64,000 nt of DNA from Betaproteobacteria bacterium (GTDB lineage: Bacteria; Pseudomonadota; Gammaproteobacteria; Burkholderiales; JAEUOS01). Below, in pieces: positions 1 to 8,263 of the stretch. The notes below the pieces were generated by a model. It searched no databases. It was not told the DNA's origin and was given only the letters and a program-made list of their open reading frames with translations. Location of the stretch: NCBI GenBank assembly GCA_028292405.1, contig JAQGMJ010000049.1, forward strand, positions 193,353 to 257,352, in the 5' to 3' direction. The translations under genes were made by a program, and so were the position numbers. Position 1 is the first letter of the stretch. The number at the start of each line of letters is the position of its first letter.

Positions 1-191
1 CGGCGGCGATCACCGCCAAGCTGCATGATGCGATCGTCGCCGCCATCCATAGCCCGGAGGTGACGGCGAAACTGAAGCAGGAAGGTCTGGACCCGATGGA
101 CAACAGCAGCGCGCAACTGGCGGCCTTCATCCGTGAAGACATCGACAAGTGGGCGCGCCTGGCGAAGTCGGCGAACATCAAACCGGAGTAG
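1..191 (+). CDS. TTT/Bug-family substrate-binding protein, C-terminal fragment
   Basis: Open frame running in from the left edge (first whole codon at base 3) and ending with TAG at 189-191. The visible 62 residues contain the usual C-terminal helix of periplasmic receptors of the tripartite tricarboxylate transporter family: a stretch like IHSPEVTAKLKQEGLDP, then FIREDIDKWARLAKSANIKPE. Complete receptors elsewhere in this window end in the same way (a Trp-containing helix, then a short lysine-rich tail). Family members capture a small carboxylate in the periplasm; the ligand cannot be told from the fragment. The start and signal peptide lie outside the window. Confidence 0.75.
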   Translation, partial: AAITAKLHDAIVAAIHSPEVTAKLKQEGLDPMDNSSAQLAAFIREDIDKWARLAKSANIKPE

Positions 192-206
192 GATTTCCCA
201 CGGGGT

Positions 207-524
207 TTAGAGGGGCGAGAAAGACACCGACTTGAGGATGCGGCTTTCCTGGTTCAGGTGGGCGCCCATCTCGGCGCTGCGGCGCAGGTATTCCTTGAAC
301 GCCGGGTCTGCCATCAGGGCGTCGCGCTTTTTCTCGCGCTCGGCCTGGCTGGCGTATTTCCAGACGTGCACAACTTGATTTAACGTGCCGACTTCGCTGG
401 TGGCGTAGAACACAGGCTCGCCGCAGTGCTTCACTTGCGTGGGGTGGCCGTACTCCTCGTACATTTTCAGCCAGGCGGGCAGCTTGCCGGGGTGCAGGGT
501 GTAGATGCGCAGGTCGAAGATCAT
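207..524 (-). CDS. NIPSNAP family protein
   Basis: About 105 residues beginning MIFDLRIYTLHPGKLPAWLKMYEEYG, the typical opening of a NIPSNAP (dimeric ferredoxin-like fold) protein, followed by the GTLNQVVHVWKY segment of that family. A longer in-frame start at 632 exists, but family similarity begins only at this ATG, which has GAGG about six bases upstream. Bacterial members are often found in catabolic gene clusters and have no settled biochemical role. A second, clearly related NIPSNAP gene lies at 58047-58370 (shared RIYTLHPGK/RTYTLHPGK opening). It is divergent from aroE. Confidence 0.8.
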   Translation of the reverse strand: MIFDLRIYTLHPGKLPAWLKMYEEYGHPTQVKHCGEPVFYATSEVGTLNQVVHVWKYASQAEREKKRDALMADPAFKEYLRRSAEMGAHLNQESRILKSVSFSPL

Positions 525-673
525 GTTGGCCTCGGTGGGAAGGTGCGGGAAAGGTAAAATGTTTGTCTCGTGTCGCTGCTTGCCTGTACGTGCAGATGCG
601 GCGATTTTCGGCCGGGCTATGTTAGCAAACACGCTGCCGCCTGTTTTGTTTATTCAAATCGATTGAAAAGAAA

Positions 674-1531
674 ATGACGCAAACTCCGCCGCGCGCCTGC
701 GTGATGGGCCACCCGGTCGCCCATTCCCGCTCGCCGATGATCCATGGGTATTGGCTGAAGGAACTCGGCATCGCCGGTTCATACGAGTTGCAGGACCTGA
801 CGCCGGAGGCGTTTCCGCAATTTGTCGAGAGCTTCGACAAGAATGGTTTTGTCGGCGGCAACGTGACCGTGCCGCACAAGGAGGTGGCGTTCAAGCTGGC
901 GCGGCGGCGCGACGCGGCGGCCGAAGCCATCGGTGCGGTCAATGTGTTGTGGCTGGAAGACGGCATATTAGTAGGTGGCAATTCGGACACCCACGGCTTT
1001 ATCAATAATCTTGACCACGCCGCGCCCGGCTGGGACGTCAAGGGTGGTCGTGCCGTGATCCTCGGCGCCGGGGGCTCGGCGCGCTCGGCGGTGTATGCGT
1101 TTGCCAAGCGCGGGGTGGAGGTAGCGCTGGTGAACCGCAATGTGGAGCGAGCGCGGGAGTTGGCGGCGCATTTCGCGCACCTGGGAGCGCCGATCACGGC
1201 GCATACCTACGAAGAACTGCCTGAACTGCTGCCGCACGCCGATGTGCTGGTCAACTGCACCTCCTGTGGCATGGTGGGCAAGCCGCGCCTGGAGGTGGAC
1301 CTCACGGCATTGAAGGGTTCGGCGGTGGTGTACGACGTGGTCTACGTGCCGCTGGACACTGAACTACTGCGCGAGGCGAAGACGCGCGGGCACCGCATCG
1401 TCGATGGTCTGGGCATGCTGCTGGAGCAGGCCGGCTATGGCTTCGAGAAATGGTTCGGCGTGCTGCCGGAGCTGACCACCGAATTGCGCGCCATGCTGGA
1501 AGCGGACATTCGCGCCAAGACGCCAAAATAG
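674..1531 (+). CDS. aroE: Shikimate dehydrogenase (NADP+)
   Basis: A 285-residue protein with the full AroE layout. It has the substrate-binding AHSRSPMIH motif (residues 17-24), the catalytic lysine in NVTVPHK (K69), the catalytic aspartate in NSDTHGF (D105), the dinucleotide-binding GAGGSARS loop (131-138) and the C-terminal GMLLEQAGYGFEKWFG helix. It reduces 3-dehydroshikimate to shikimate in the cytoplasmic shikimate pathway. The normal length and intact motifs indicate a functional gene. It is monocistronic here: 149 bases separate it from the divergent NIPSNAP gene, and the next + strand gene starts 99 bases downstream. Confidence 0.93.
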   Translation: MTQTPPRACVMGHPVAHSRSPMIHGYWLKELGIAGSYELQDLTPEAFPQFVESFDKNGFVGGNVTVPHKEVAFKLARRRDAAAEAIGAVNVLWLEDGILVGGNSDTHGFINNLDHAAPGWDVKGGRAVILGAGGSARSAVYAFAKRGVEVALVNRNVERARELAAHFAHLGAPITAHTYEELPELLPHADVLVNCTSCGMVGKPRLEVDLTALKGSAVVYDVVYVPLDTELLREAKTRGHRIVDGLGMLLEQAGYGFEKWFGVLPELTTELRAMLEADIRAKTPK

Positions 1532-1630
1532 CGGCACGGCAGGGCTGGCCCGGCGTCGGCTAAAATGGCGCCGGCAACAAGCACGCCGCATCGATGCGCG
1601 GCGCGCAACACAATAAAGAGGAGACTTGCC

Positions 1631-2770
1631 ATGAAGTCATGGAACCGGGCCGCTCTGGCGGCCGCCCTGTGTCTGGCCGCGGCCGGTGTGCAGGCGCAGC
1701 AAACCGTCAATATTCCGGATGTGATCGAGCTTTCCGGCGCCGGCGCCGTCTCCGGCACCAACTGGAAGGACGGCGTTACGCTCGCGGTGGACGAGATCAA
1801 CGCCAAGGGCGGCATCCTCGGGCGCAAGATCGTCACTACGCATACAGACACGCAAAGCAACCCGGGCGTTTCGCGCGCCCTGGTGCAAAAGGCGCTGGAC
1901 AACGATCCCTATGTGCTGCTGGGGCCGGTGTTTTCCGGTTCGGTCAAGGTCAACATGCTGCTGGCGCAGCAGGCCGAGGTGCCGCAGTTCACCGGGGCGG
2001 AGGCGGCCGACATCACGCAGATGGGCAACCCGTATATTTTCCGCACCTCGTTCGGCCAACAAGTGAGCATGCCGAAGATCGCCAATTACGTGCGCGACGG
2101 CATCAAGGCCAGGAGCGTGGCTGTGGTGTGGGTGAACAACGACTTCGGCAAGGGCGGGCGCGACAGCTTCATCAAGGAGATGGGTTCGCGCGGCATCAAG
2201 GTGGTGGCCGATGTGTCGACCGAGTCGGGCCAGGTGGACTTCGCCGCCGACGTGGTGAAGGTGAAGAACGCCGGCGCCGACTGCATTTTCGTCTACACCA
2301 ATGAAGAGGAAAGCGCGCGCTTTTTGCGCGAGGCGAAAAAGCAGGGCATCAAGGTGCCGCTGCTGGGCGAGACCACGCTGCTGGGGCAAAAGGTGATCGA
2401 CTTGGCCGGGGATGCTGCCAACGGCGCGCGCGGTCACGTCGGCCTCTCGGTGGACGTGCCGGTGCCGGCAATCCAGGAATTCAAGGCCAAGTTCAGCAAG
2501 CGCTTCGGCTATGTGCCCGACCACAACGGCATCAAGGGCTATACGGCGGTCTACGCGATCAAGTACGTGACCACCAAGATCGGCAAGTTCGACCGCAAGC
2601 TGTTCGCCAAGACCATGCATGGCCTGACGATCACGCCGGCGATGGAGCCGGGTATCCTCATCGAAACGAGCTGGGACGACAAGGGCGATATCGACCGCAT
2701 CAGCTTCCTCGCCGAAGTGGTCGATGGCAAGCAGAAGGTCACCGCGACCCTGCCCAAGCTGGGCAAGTAA
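1631..2770 (+). CDS. livK: Branched-chain amino acid-type ABC transporter, periplasmic substrate-binding protein
   Basis: A 379-residue protein with a signal peptide (MKSWNRAALAAALCLAAAGV, then QAQQ) and a type I periplasmic binding fold of the LivJ/LivK kind (DGVTLAVDEINAKGGILGRKI near the N-terminus, DFGKGGRDSF in the middle). The ATG at 1631 is chosen over upstream starts because the signal peptide begins there and AGAGGAG precedes it. It is the first gene of a five-gene operon with two LivH/LivM permeases and two LivG/LivF ATPases. The family binds branched-chain or other hydrophobic amino acids, amides, urea or aromatic acids; the ligand is not predictable from sequence alone. Confidence 0.88.
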   Translation: MKSWNRAALAAALCLAAAGVQAQQTVNIPDVIELSGAGAVSGTNWKDGVTLAVDEINAKGGILGRKIVTTHTDTQSNPGVSRALVQKALDNDPYVLLGPVFSGSVKVNMLLAQQAEVPQFTGAEAADITQMGNPYIFRTSFGQQVSMPKIANYVRDGIKARSVAVVWVNNDFGKGGRDSFIKEMGSRGIKVVADVSTESGQVDFAADVVKVKNAGADCIFVYTNEEESARFLREAKKQGIKVPLLGETTLLGQKVIDLAGDAANGARGHVGLSVDVPVPAIQEFKAKFSKRFGYVPDHNGIKGYTAVYAIKYVTTKIGKFDRKLFAKTMHGLTITPAMEPGILIETSWDDKGDIDRISFLAEVVDGKQKVTATLPKLGK

Positions 2771-2826
2771 GCCGGGTTTCCCTGCGGGCAGCCGATTGAA
2801 ACCAGCGCGTTGAAGGCACTTCCCGC

Positions 2827-3702
2827 ATGGCATTGCTGCAAATTCTGATTTCCGGCCTGGCCACCGGCGCGATCTATGCGCTGGTGGCGGTAGGCTTCAT
2901 GCTGCTGTGGCAGACCTCGCAGACCATCAATTTCGCGCAGGGCGAGTTCGTCATGCTGCCGGCGTTTTTCGTGCTGGGGGCGATGAAGTTCGGCGGCATG
3001 CCTTTCTGGCTGGCGATCGTGGTGGGCCTGTTGCTGTCGCTGATCGTGCTCGGCGTGCTGTTCAAAGTCCTGCTGGTGGACCCGATGCTGCGGCATGGCG
3101 TGCTGCCACTGGTGATCTCCACCATCGCGCTGGCCTTGTTCTTCAAGGAGGGCGTGAAGACCTGGTACGCGGCCGAAGCCCAGCCGTTTCCGGCGCTGTG
3201 GTCCAACGACAATCTTGAGATTGGGGGGGCGGTGATCTCGGTGCAAAACCTGGTGATCATCGTCGTCGCGGTGACGGCAGTGCTGGCGCTGCAATGGTTC
3301 CTGGCGCGCACCCGTACCGGGCGCTGCATGCAGGCGACCGCGCAGAACCCGGCGCTGGCGCGCATTCTCGGCGTGCGGGTCGAACGGATGATTCTTTATA
3401 CGTTTTTGATCAACGCGGCGCTGGTGGCGCTGGCTTCGTTTTTGATCAGCCCGATCTACCTGGCCAAGTTCAGCAACGGCGAGACGCTGGGCATGGCGGC
3501 GTTTATCGCGGCGATTGTCGGCGGCTTCAACCAGGTGCGCGGGGCGATTGCCGGGGGCCTCCTGTTGGGCGTGGTGGATAACCTGGCGGCTTCGTATATA
3601 TCGACGCAGTATCGCGGGGCGATTCCGCTATTCCTGTTGATTGCTGTGATCTTGTTTCGCCCGCAGGGCCTGCTGGGGCGCGCCGAGGAGCGTTCGGTAT
3701 GA
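2827..3702 (+). CDS. livH: Branched-chain amino acid-type ABC transporter permease
   Basis: A 291-residue hydrophobic protein beginning MALLQILISGLATGAIYALV, with about eight membrane segments and the NFAQGEFVML segment typical of LivH. The C-terminus, FRPQGLLGR, is a hallmark of this permease. It forms the inner-membrane channel with LivM. The gene follows livK after 56 bases and its stop overlaps the livM start by four bases (ATGA), so the two are likely translationally coupled. Confidence 0.92.
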   Translation: MALLQILISGLATGAIYALVAVGFMLLWQTSQTINFAQGEFVMLPAFFVLGAMKFGGMPFWLAIVVGLLLSLIVLGVLFKVLLVDPMLRHGVLPLVISTIALALFFKEGVKTWYAAEAQPFPALWSNDNLEIGGAVISVQNLVIIVVAVTAVLALQWFLARTRTGRCMQATAQNPALARILGVRVERMILYTFLINAALVALASFLISPIYLAKFSNGETLGMAAFIAAIVGGFNQVRGAIAGGLLLGVVDNLAASYISTQYRGAIPLFLLIAVILFRPQGLLGRAEERSV

Positions 3703-4679
3703 GGTTGGCCGGCCGCCCCGGTGCTGTCTTCCTCGCACTGGTCGCGATTGCGTTGATTGTCGCGCCCATGGGGCTGAAGCCGCACGGCGTCTATCTCATC
3801 AGCATGTGGGCGGTGATGAGCATCGCCGCCATCGGCCTGAACCTGACCCTGGGTTACGCCGGACAGATTTCGCTGGCGCAGGCTGCCTTTGTCGGCATCG
3901 GTGCGTATTGCTCGGCGATTCTCACCGCCAAATTCGGCTGGCCGTTCGGCGGGGCGTTCGCGCTGGCGGCGGTATTGTGTTTCGCGATCGGCTGGCTGCT
4001 CGGCTATCCGGCGTTGCGGGTGCAGCATCACTACCTCGCCTTTGTCACGCTGGCGTTCACCACGCTGGTGTACCTGGTGCTGCGTAATGAGGAAAAATGG
4101 ACCGGCGGCACATATGGCATCAGCGGCATACCGCGGCCGAGCCTGTTCGGTTGGTCGACCAAGGGCGGGCCGGCTTTTTACTATTTATGCCTGTTCGTGT
4201 TGGCCGTGGTCTCCTGGCTCACCTGGCGTTTGGTGCGTTCGCCATGGGGGCGTGCCTTCATGGCGTTGCGTGAAAATCCGCTGCGTGCTTCCTCGCTGGG
4301 GGTGGATACGCGGCGCTATACGCTGATGGCCTTTGCGATTGGTTCGGCGCTCGGCGGGGTGGCAGGCGCGCTGTACGCGCCGCTGGTAGAGTACATCGAC
4401 CCGACGCCGTTCGCGCTCGGCCTGTCGCTGAACCTGCTGCTGATGGTGATCGTTGGCGGCTCCGGTTACTTTTTCGGGCCGTATCTCGGCGCTATTGTTT
4501 CCGTGCTGTTGCCGGAATGGCTACGCGTCACCGATAGCCTGTACCTGATTATCTATGCCGTGGCGGTGATGCTGCTGATGGTGGTGTGCCCCTCGGGCCT
4601 GCTCGGGCTGGCGGAGCGCCTGCTCAAGCCGGCGCGCAAGGAACCCGTTGCGCGGGCTGCGGCAAAGGCGGCGCCATGA
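3699..4679 (+). CDS. livM: Branched-chain amino acid-type ABC transporter permease
   Basis: A 326-residue membrane protein with the LivM signature NLTLGYAGQISLAQAAFVGIG (around residues 48-68) and the EAA-like cytoplasmic loop MALRENPLRASSLGVDTRRY that contacts the ATPases. It has about eight to ten transmembrane helices. It overlaps livH at its start and livG at its end (ATGA at 4676-4679). It is the second channel subunit of the transporter. Confidence 0.92.
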   Translation: MRLAGRPGAVFLALVAIALIVAPMGLKPHGVYLISMWAVMSIAAIGLNLTLGYAGQISLAQAAFVGIGAYCSAILTAKFGWPFGGAFALAAVLCFAIGWLLGYPALRVQHHYLAFVTLAFTTLVYLVLRNEEKWTGGTYGISGIPRPSLFGWSTKGGPAFYYLCLFVLAVVSWLTWRLVRSPWGRAFMALRENPLRASSLGVDTRRYTLMAFAIGSALGGVAGALYAPLVEYIDPTPFALGLSLNLLLMVIVGGSGYFFGPYLGAIVSVLLPEWLRVTDSLYLIIYAVAVMLLMVVCPSGLLGLAERLLKPARKEPVARAAAKAAP

Positions 4680-5419
4680 CCCAAGTGCTGGAAGTACGCG
4701 GCCTGTCCAAACGCTTCGGTGGCATCAGCGCCGTCGAAGATGTTTCGTTCGAGTTGAACGAGGGCGAGATTCTCGGCATCATCGGGCCGAACGGCTCGGG
4801 CAAGTCGACGCTGTTCAACTGCATCCTCGGGCAGTTGCAGCCGAGCGCGGGTTCGGTGCATGTGGATGGCCGTGCCGTCACCGGCATGCGCCCTTGCGAC
4901 CTGAACCGCCTGGGTGTTTCCCGCACCTTCCAGTTGCTGCAGGTTTTTCCGCAACTTTCGGTGCGTGAAAACCTGATCCTCGCCGGGCAGGAACACCAAG
5001 GCACGATGTGGTCGCGCCTGGTCGGGCGCGGCGACGCCGGCCTCACCGACGCTGCCGAGCGCATGATCGAGTTCTTTCGCCTTGGCCACCTGGCCGATGA
5101 GAAGGCCGGCGGCCTTTCCTACGGCCAGCAAAAGCTGCTGGATGCGGCGATGGCCTTCATGTCGGGCCCGCGCCTGGTGCTGCTTGACGAGCCCGCCGGC
5201 GGAGTGAACCTGACCATGCTGGCCGACCTGCGCGAGCGCCTGCTGGCGATCAACCGCGAGCAGAACGCCACCTTTGTGGTGATCGAACACAACATGGAGT
5301 TCGTCATGTCGCTGTGCACCCGCATCCTGGTGCTGGCCGAGGGGCGAATCATCGCCGCCGGCACGCCGGAAGAAGTGCGCGGCAACCGGCAGGTGATCGA
5401 GGCTTATCTTGGCAACTGA
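4676..5419 (+). CDS. livG: Branched-chain amino acid-type ABC transporter ATP-binding protein
   Basis: A 247-residue ABC ATPase. It has Walker A GPNGSGKST, signature LSYGQQKLL, Walker B LVLLDEPAGGVN, and the LivG-specific RTFQLLQVFPQLSVRENL Q-loop region. The start at 4676 (MTQVLEVRGLSKRFGG) overlaps the livM stop by four bases; longer in-frame starts would extend into livM coding sequence. It is a cytoplasmic energy-coupling subunit that pairs with LivF. Confidence 0.92.
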   Translation: MTQVLEVRGLSKRFGGISAVEDVSFELNEGEILGIIGPNGSGKSTLFNCILGQLQPSAGSVHVDGRAVTGMRPCDLNRLGVSRTFQLLQVFPQLSVRENLILAGQEHQGTMWSRLVGRGDAGLTDAAERMIEFFRLGHLADEKAGGLSYGQQKLLDAAMAFMSGPRLVLLDEPAGGVNLTMLADLRERLLAINREQNATFVVIEHNMEFVMSLCTRILVLAEGRIIAAGTPEEVRGNRQVIEAYLGN

Positions 5420-6161
5420 GTTGGCAACCGGACATATCCTCGAACTGCAGGGCGTCGTCGCCGGCTACGGCAAGATGATGGTGCTCAAGGGCGCCAGCTT
5501 CAAGGTGGCGCGCGGCGCGATTACCACCATCATCGGGCCGAACGGCGCCGGCAAGTCCACCGTGTTCAAGGCGGTGTTCGGCCTGCTGAAGCCGCAAAGC
5601 GGCAGGATATTGTTCGACGGCTGTGACATCACCGGCTGGCAGCAGCGCCGCCTGCTGGAAGCCGGCATCTGCTACGTGCCGCAGGGGCGCAACATTTTTC
5701 CCGAGTTGTCGGTGCGGCACAACCTGGAACTGGGCGGCGTCGCCGCCGGCCGGGGCATCGACCTGCAGGCGCGCATCGAGGGCGTGATGCAACGCTTTCC
5801 GATGCTCAGGCACAAGGCCGATGCGCAGGCCTCCACGCTTTCGGGGGGACAACAGAAGCTGCTGGAGATCGCGCGCGGCCTGCTGCTCGACCCCAGGCTG
5901 GTGCTGATCGACGAGCCTTCGATCGGCCTCTCGCCGCTGCTGGTGCAGGAGACTTTCGGTATTCTCGCCGGCCTGCGCGACAAGGGCGTCACCATCCTGA
6001 TGGTCGAGCAGAACGCACGTAGCGCGCTGCAGATGTCGGACCGCGGCATCGTGCTGGAGACCGGCGAGACGCGCATCGAAGATACCGCGGCGAACGTTCT
6101 CGCCGACCCGCGCATCGGCCAGTTGTTTCTCGGCGGCGGCCTGGCACCGAAAGCAGGCTAG
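5409..6161 (+). CDS. livF: Branched-chain amino acid-type ABC transporter ATP-binding protein
   Basis: A 250-residue ABC ATPase of the LivF type: Walker A GPNGAGKST, the QGRNIFPELSVRHNLELG region, signature LSGGQQKLLEIARGL, and Walker B LVLIDEPSIGLSP. No ATG is available at the family start. A TTG at 5409, overlapping the livG stop by eleven bases, gives MATELATGHILELQGV; a second TTG at 5421 is an alternative. It completes the livKHMGF operon and ends tail to tail with the kinase gene on the other strand (four-base overlap), leaving no room for a separate terminator. Confidence 0.9.
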   Translation: MATELATGHILELQGVVAGYGKMMVLKGASFKVARGAITTIIGPNGAGKSTVFKAVFGLLKPQSGRILFDGCDITGWQQRRLLEAGICYVPQGRNIFPELSVRHNLELGGVAAGRGIDLQARIEGVMQRFPMLRHKADAQASTLSGGQQKLLEIARGLLLDPRLVLIDEPSIGLSPLLVQETFGILAGLRDKGVTILMVEQNARSALQMSDRGIVLETGETRIEDTAANVLADPRIGQLFLGGGLAPKAG

Positions 6162-7831
6162 GAACGCTGGTCGACCAGGGCGAAACGGAATTCGGCGCCC
6201 TTGCCGGGCTCGCCGTTGGCCCAGATGTGGCCGCCGTGGCGCTCGATGATGCGGCGTACGATGGCCAGGCCGACGCCGGTGCCGTCGAACTCGGTGTCGT
6301 GGTGCAGGCGGCTGAAGACGCCGAACAGCCGGGCCGCATGCGCCATGTCGAAACCGGCGCCGTTGTCGCGTACGAAATAAGCGCCGTCTTCATAACCAAT
6401 CTCGATTCGCGGCCAGGAGGCGCGGGCGCTGTATTTCACCGCGTTGGCGATCAGGTTTTTCCACACTTTGCGCAGCAGCACCGGGTCGCCGTGGCGGTCC
6501 GGCATGGCGTCCAGATGCACCTTGATATTCGAGCCTGCCGGCATTTCCTCGCGCAGCACCGATAGCACCAGGGCGTGGATGTCGACGCGGCGGATGTTCA
6601 GAGCCACCTGCGACTGGCGCGAAAAATCGAGCAGGCCGTCGATCAGCTTGCCCATGCGCATGGTGTTTTCGCGCACCCGTTCCAGCAGGTGGACATCGGC
6701 CTGCGGCAGGCGGGCCGCCAGTTCTTCCATATGCAGCGCGGTGTAGCTGTCGATTGCGCGCAAGGGCGCGCGCAGGTCGTGCGAAATGGCGTAGGTGAAG
6801 GAGGCCAGTTCCTGGTTGGCGGTTTCCAGGTCTTCGATGCGCTGCGAGCGTTCCTCATCCCAACGCGCCTGGCGCCGCGCCGACCACCAGTAGATCGCCG
6901 CGCCGCCGGCGAACATCAGGCCGAGCAGGAGAAAGTCGAACCAGACGTCCTGCCACCACGCGGCGATCAGGTTGCTGCGCGGATTGCGGAAATAAAAGGT
7001 CAGCGGATAGTGCGCCAGGCGGCGGAACACCAGGGTCGAGCCGGTGTGTTCGCCGCCGAGGCTGCCGTCGCTCAGGGCCACGCCGTTGCGTGGATAACCG
7101 TTGTCTGCCAGGTATTGCGTCAGGGCGCCGATCAGCGGGCGGGAATAGAGGCGCTCGGCGCTTTCGCCGCTGGCCGCCGGGTGGCGCGCCACCACGAAGC
7201 CGTCGTCGCGCATCAGCGCCAGCGCGGCATTCGGCGGGATCGGCGCATCCTTCCAGAAGCTCAGGGTCTTCGACAGGGGCAGGCCGACGCCGAGGAGGTA
7301 GACCAGCTTGCCGTCGCGGTCGCGCAGGGCGTAGCGCAGGGGCGTGGTCCAGTCGCCCGACAGCGGGCCGTAGAAGGAGCGGCTGATCACCAGGGAGTTG
7401 CCGCGCTCCAGGCTTTTGCGCGCGTCGACGAAGGAGGCGGTTTCGGCCAGGCTGGGCAGTGCCCCGCCTTGCGGCTTCAGGCTGGCGGCGAGGATCTGGC
7501 CGTCGGGGCGGGTCAGGATGGCGATGTTCAGGTCCGGATTGCCGCGCTGGAAGCTTTCCAGCAACGGGCCGATGCCGCGCGGGTCGGGCGCGGCCATGAT
7601 CTGGCGGCCAAGCGCGGCCATGTCGCGCTCCAGGCCGAGAAAATAAGCGTCCAGGGCCTGGGCGCCGATTTCCACCAAGCCCTGCTGGGTGCGCAACTGG
7701 TCCGCCTGTTCGCGCTGCCAGGAAAGCCAGGAAAATGCCGCTGCCACCAGCAACAGCAAGAGGCTGGCCAGTCCCAGCACCACGCGGCGCACGCGCGGGG
7801 CGGTCAACAGGCATCTATGTCTTTGCAACAT
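6158..7831 (-). CDS. Membrane sensor histidine kinase with Cache-like periplasmic domain
   Basis: About 557 residues. An N-terminal membrane helix (VVLGLASLLLLLVAAAFSWL) and a second (FLLLGLMFAGGAAIYWWSA) enclose a periplasmic region of about 240 residues that resembles a Cache sensor domain. A HisKA domain follows, with phosphorylatable His in ISHDLRAPLRAID, and then an HATPase domain (N box NLIANAVKYS, G boxes DNGAGFDM and GTGVGLAIVRRII). The kinase core is of the phytochrome-like type. An ATG at 7831 preceded by AAAGAAGAA is preferred to a GTG at 7858. No response regulator lies next to it, so it is an orphan; position beside livF could mean it senses the same nutrient, which is only inference. 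Confidence 0.85.
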   Translation of the reverse strand: MLQRHRCLLTAPRVRRVVLGLASLLLLLVAAAFSWLSWQREQADQLRTQQGLVEIGAQALDAYFLGLERDMAALGRQIMAAPDPRGIGPLLESFQRGNPDLNIAILTRPDGQILAASLKPQGGALPSLAETASFVDARKSLERGNSLVISRSFYGPLSGDWTTPLRYALRDRDGKLVYLLGVGLPLSKTLSFWKDAPIPPNAALALMRDDGFVVARHPAASGESAERLYSRPLIGALTQYLADNGYPRNGVALSDGSLGGEHTGSTLVFRRLAHYPLTFYFRNPRSNLIAAWWQDVWFDFLLLGLMFAGGAAIYWWSARRQARWDEERSQRIEDLETANQELASFTYAISHDLRAPLRAIDSYTALHMEELAARLPQADVHLLERVRENTMRMGKLIDGLLDFSRQSQVALNIRRVDIHALVLSVLREEMPAGSNIKVHLDAMPDRHGDPVLLRKVWKNLIANAVKYSARASWPRIEIGYEDGAYFVRDNGAGFDMAHAARLFGVFSRLHHDTEFDGTGVGLAIVRRIIERHGGHIWANGEPGKGAEFRFALVDQRS

Positions 7832-8263
7832 TTCTTCTTTATGGCGGGAGGGCGGCACGCACTGTTGGGGCCAGCGGGCGACCGTGCGGCAATGCCGGAC
7901 GGGTCGTGTCCTATTTGCCTACTGCTCTTATCGGGCCGAACTTCCAAAAATCCAGCGTTTTAACAAAATGTCAAAAATTCCGCTTATCCTCTTGATGTGG
8001 CGCAATCCGGCCAAATTTGGGATCGACGGCGCGAACAGCGGATTGGCTGAAATGATCCTACATTGCGCGCAAGGTTTACCTGCCCCGGTAAAACCGACTG
8101 GTAGGGTGAACCGGGGCTGGGCAGCGACGCTTATTCGCGGCGATGCTAGGATAGCCGGACTTCGGTTGTTTGCGCCGAAGCTGCGCAGTGCGTGCAAATA
8201 CGTATGGCCGATGGGCACCACGCTTGCTTATGCTGAACCTGCATCTTCGCCGACTGGAGTACG
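7832..8263. other. Intergenic region between kinase and egtB
   Basis: No convincing gene in 432 bases; open frames here match no family I recognise and have poor composition. It separates divergent genes, so it should hold both promoters. An AT-richer patch lies near 7955-7990. A small hairpin can form from GGTTTAC (8073-8079) and GTAAAACC (8088-8095) with one bulge; there is no T-run, so it is not a standard terminator. Confidence 0.5.

Noticed and set aside
6575..7963. 462-codon + strand open frame opposite the sensor kinase
   Set aside because: Composition rich in Arg, Ala and Gln is typical of an antisense frame; the kinase on the - strand has clear domains.
7928..8221. 97-codon - strand open frame in the kinase-egtB gap
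   Set aside because: No ribosome-binding site or recognisable motif, and composition unlike neighbouring genes.
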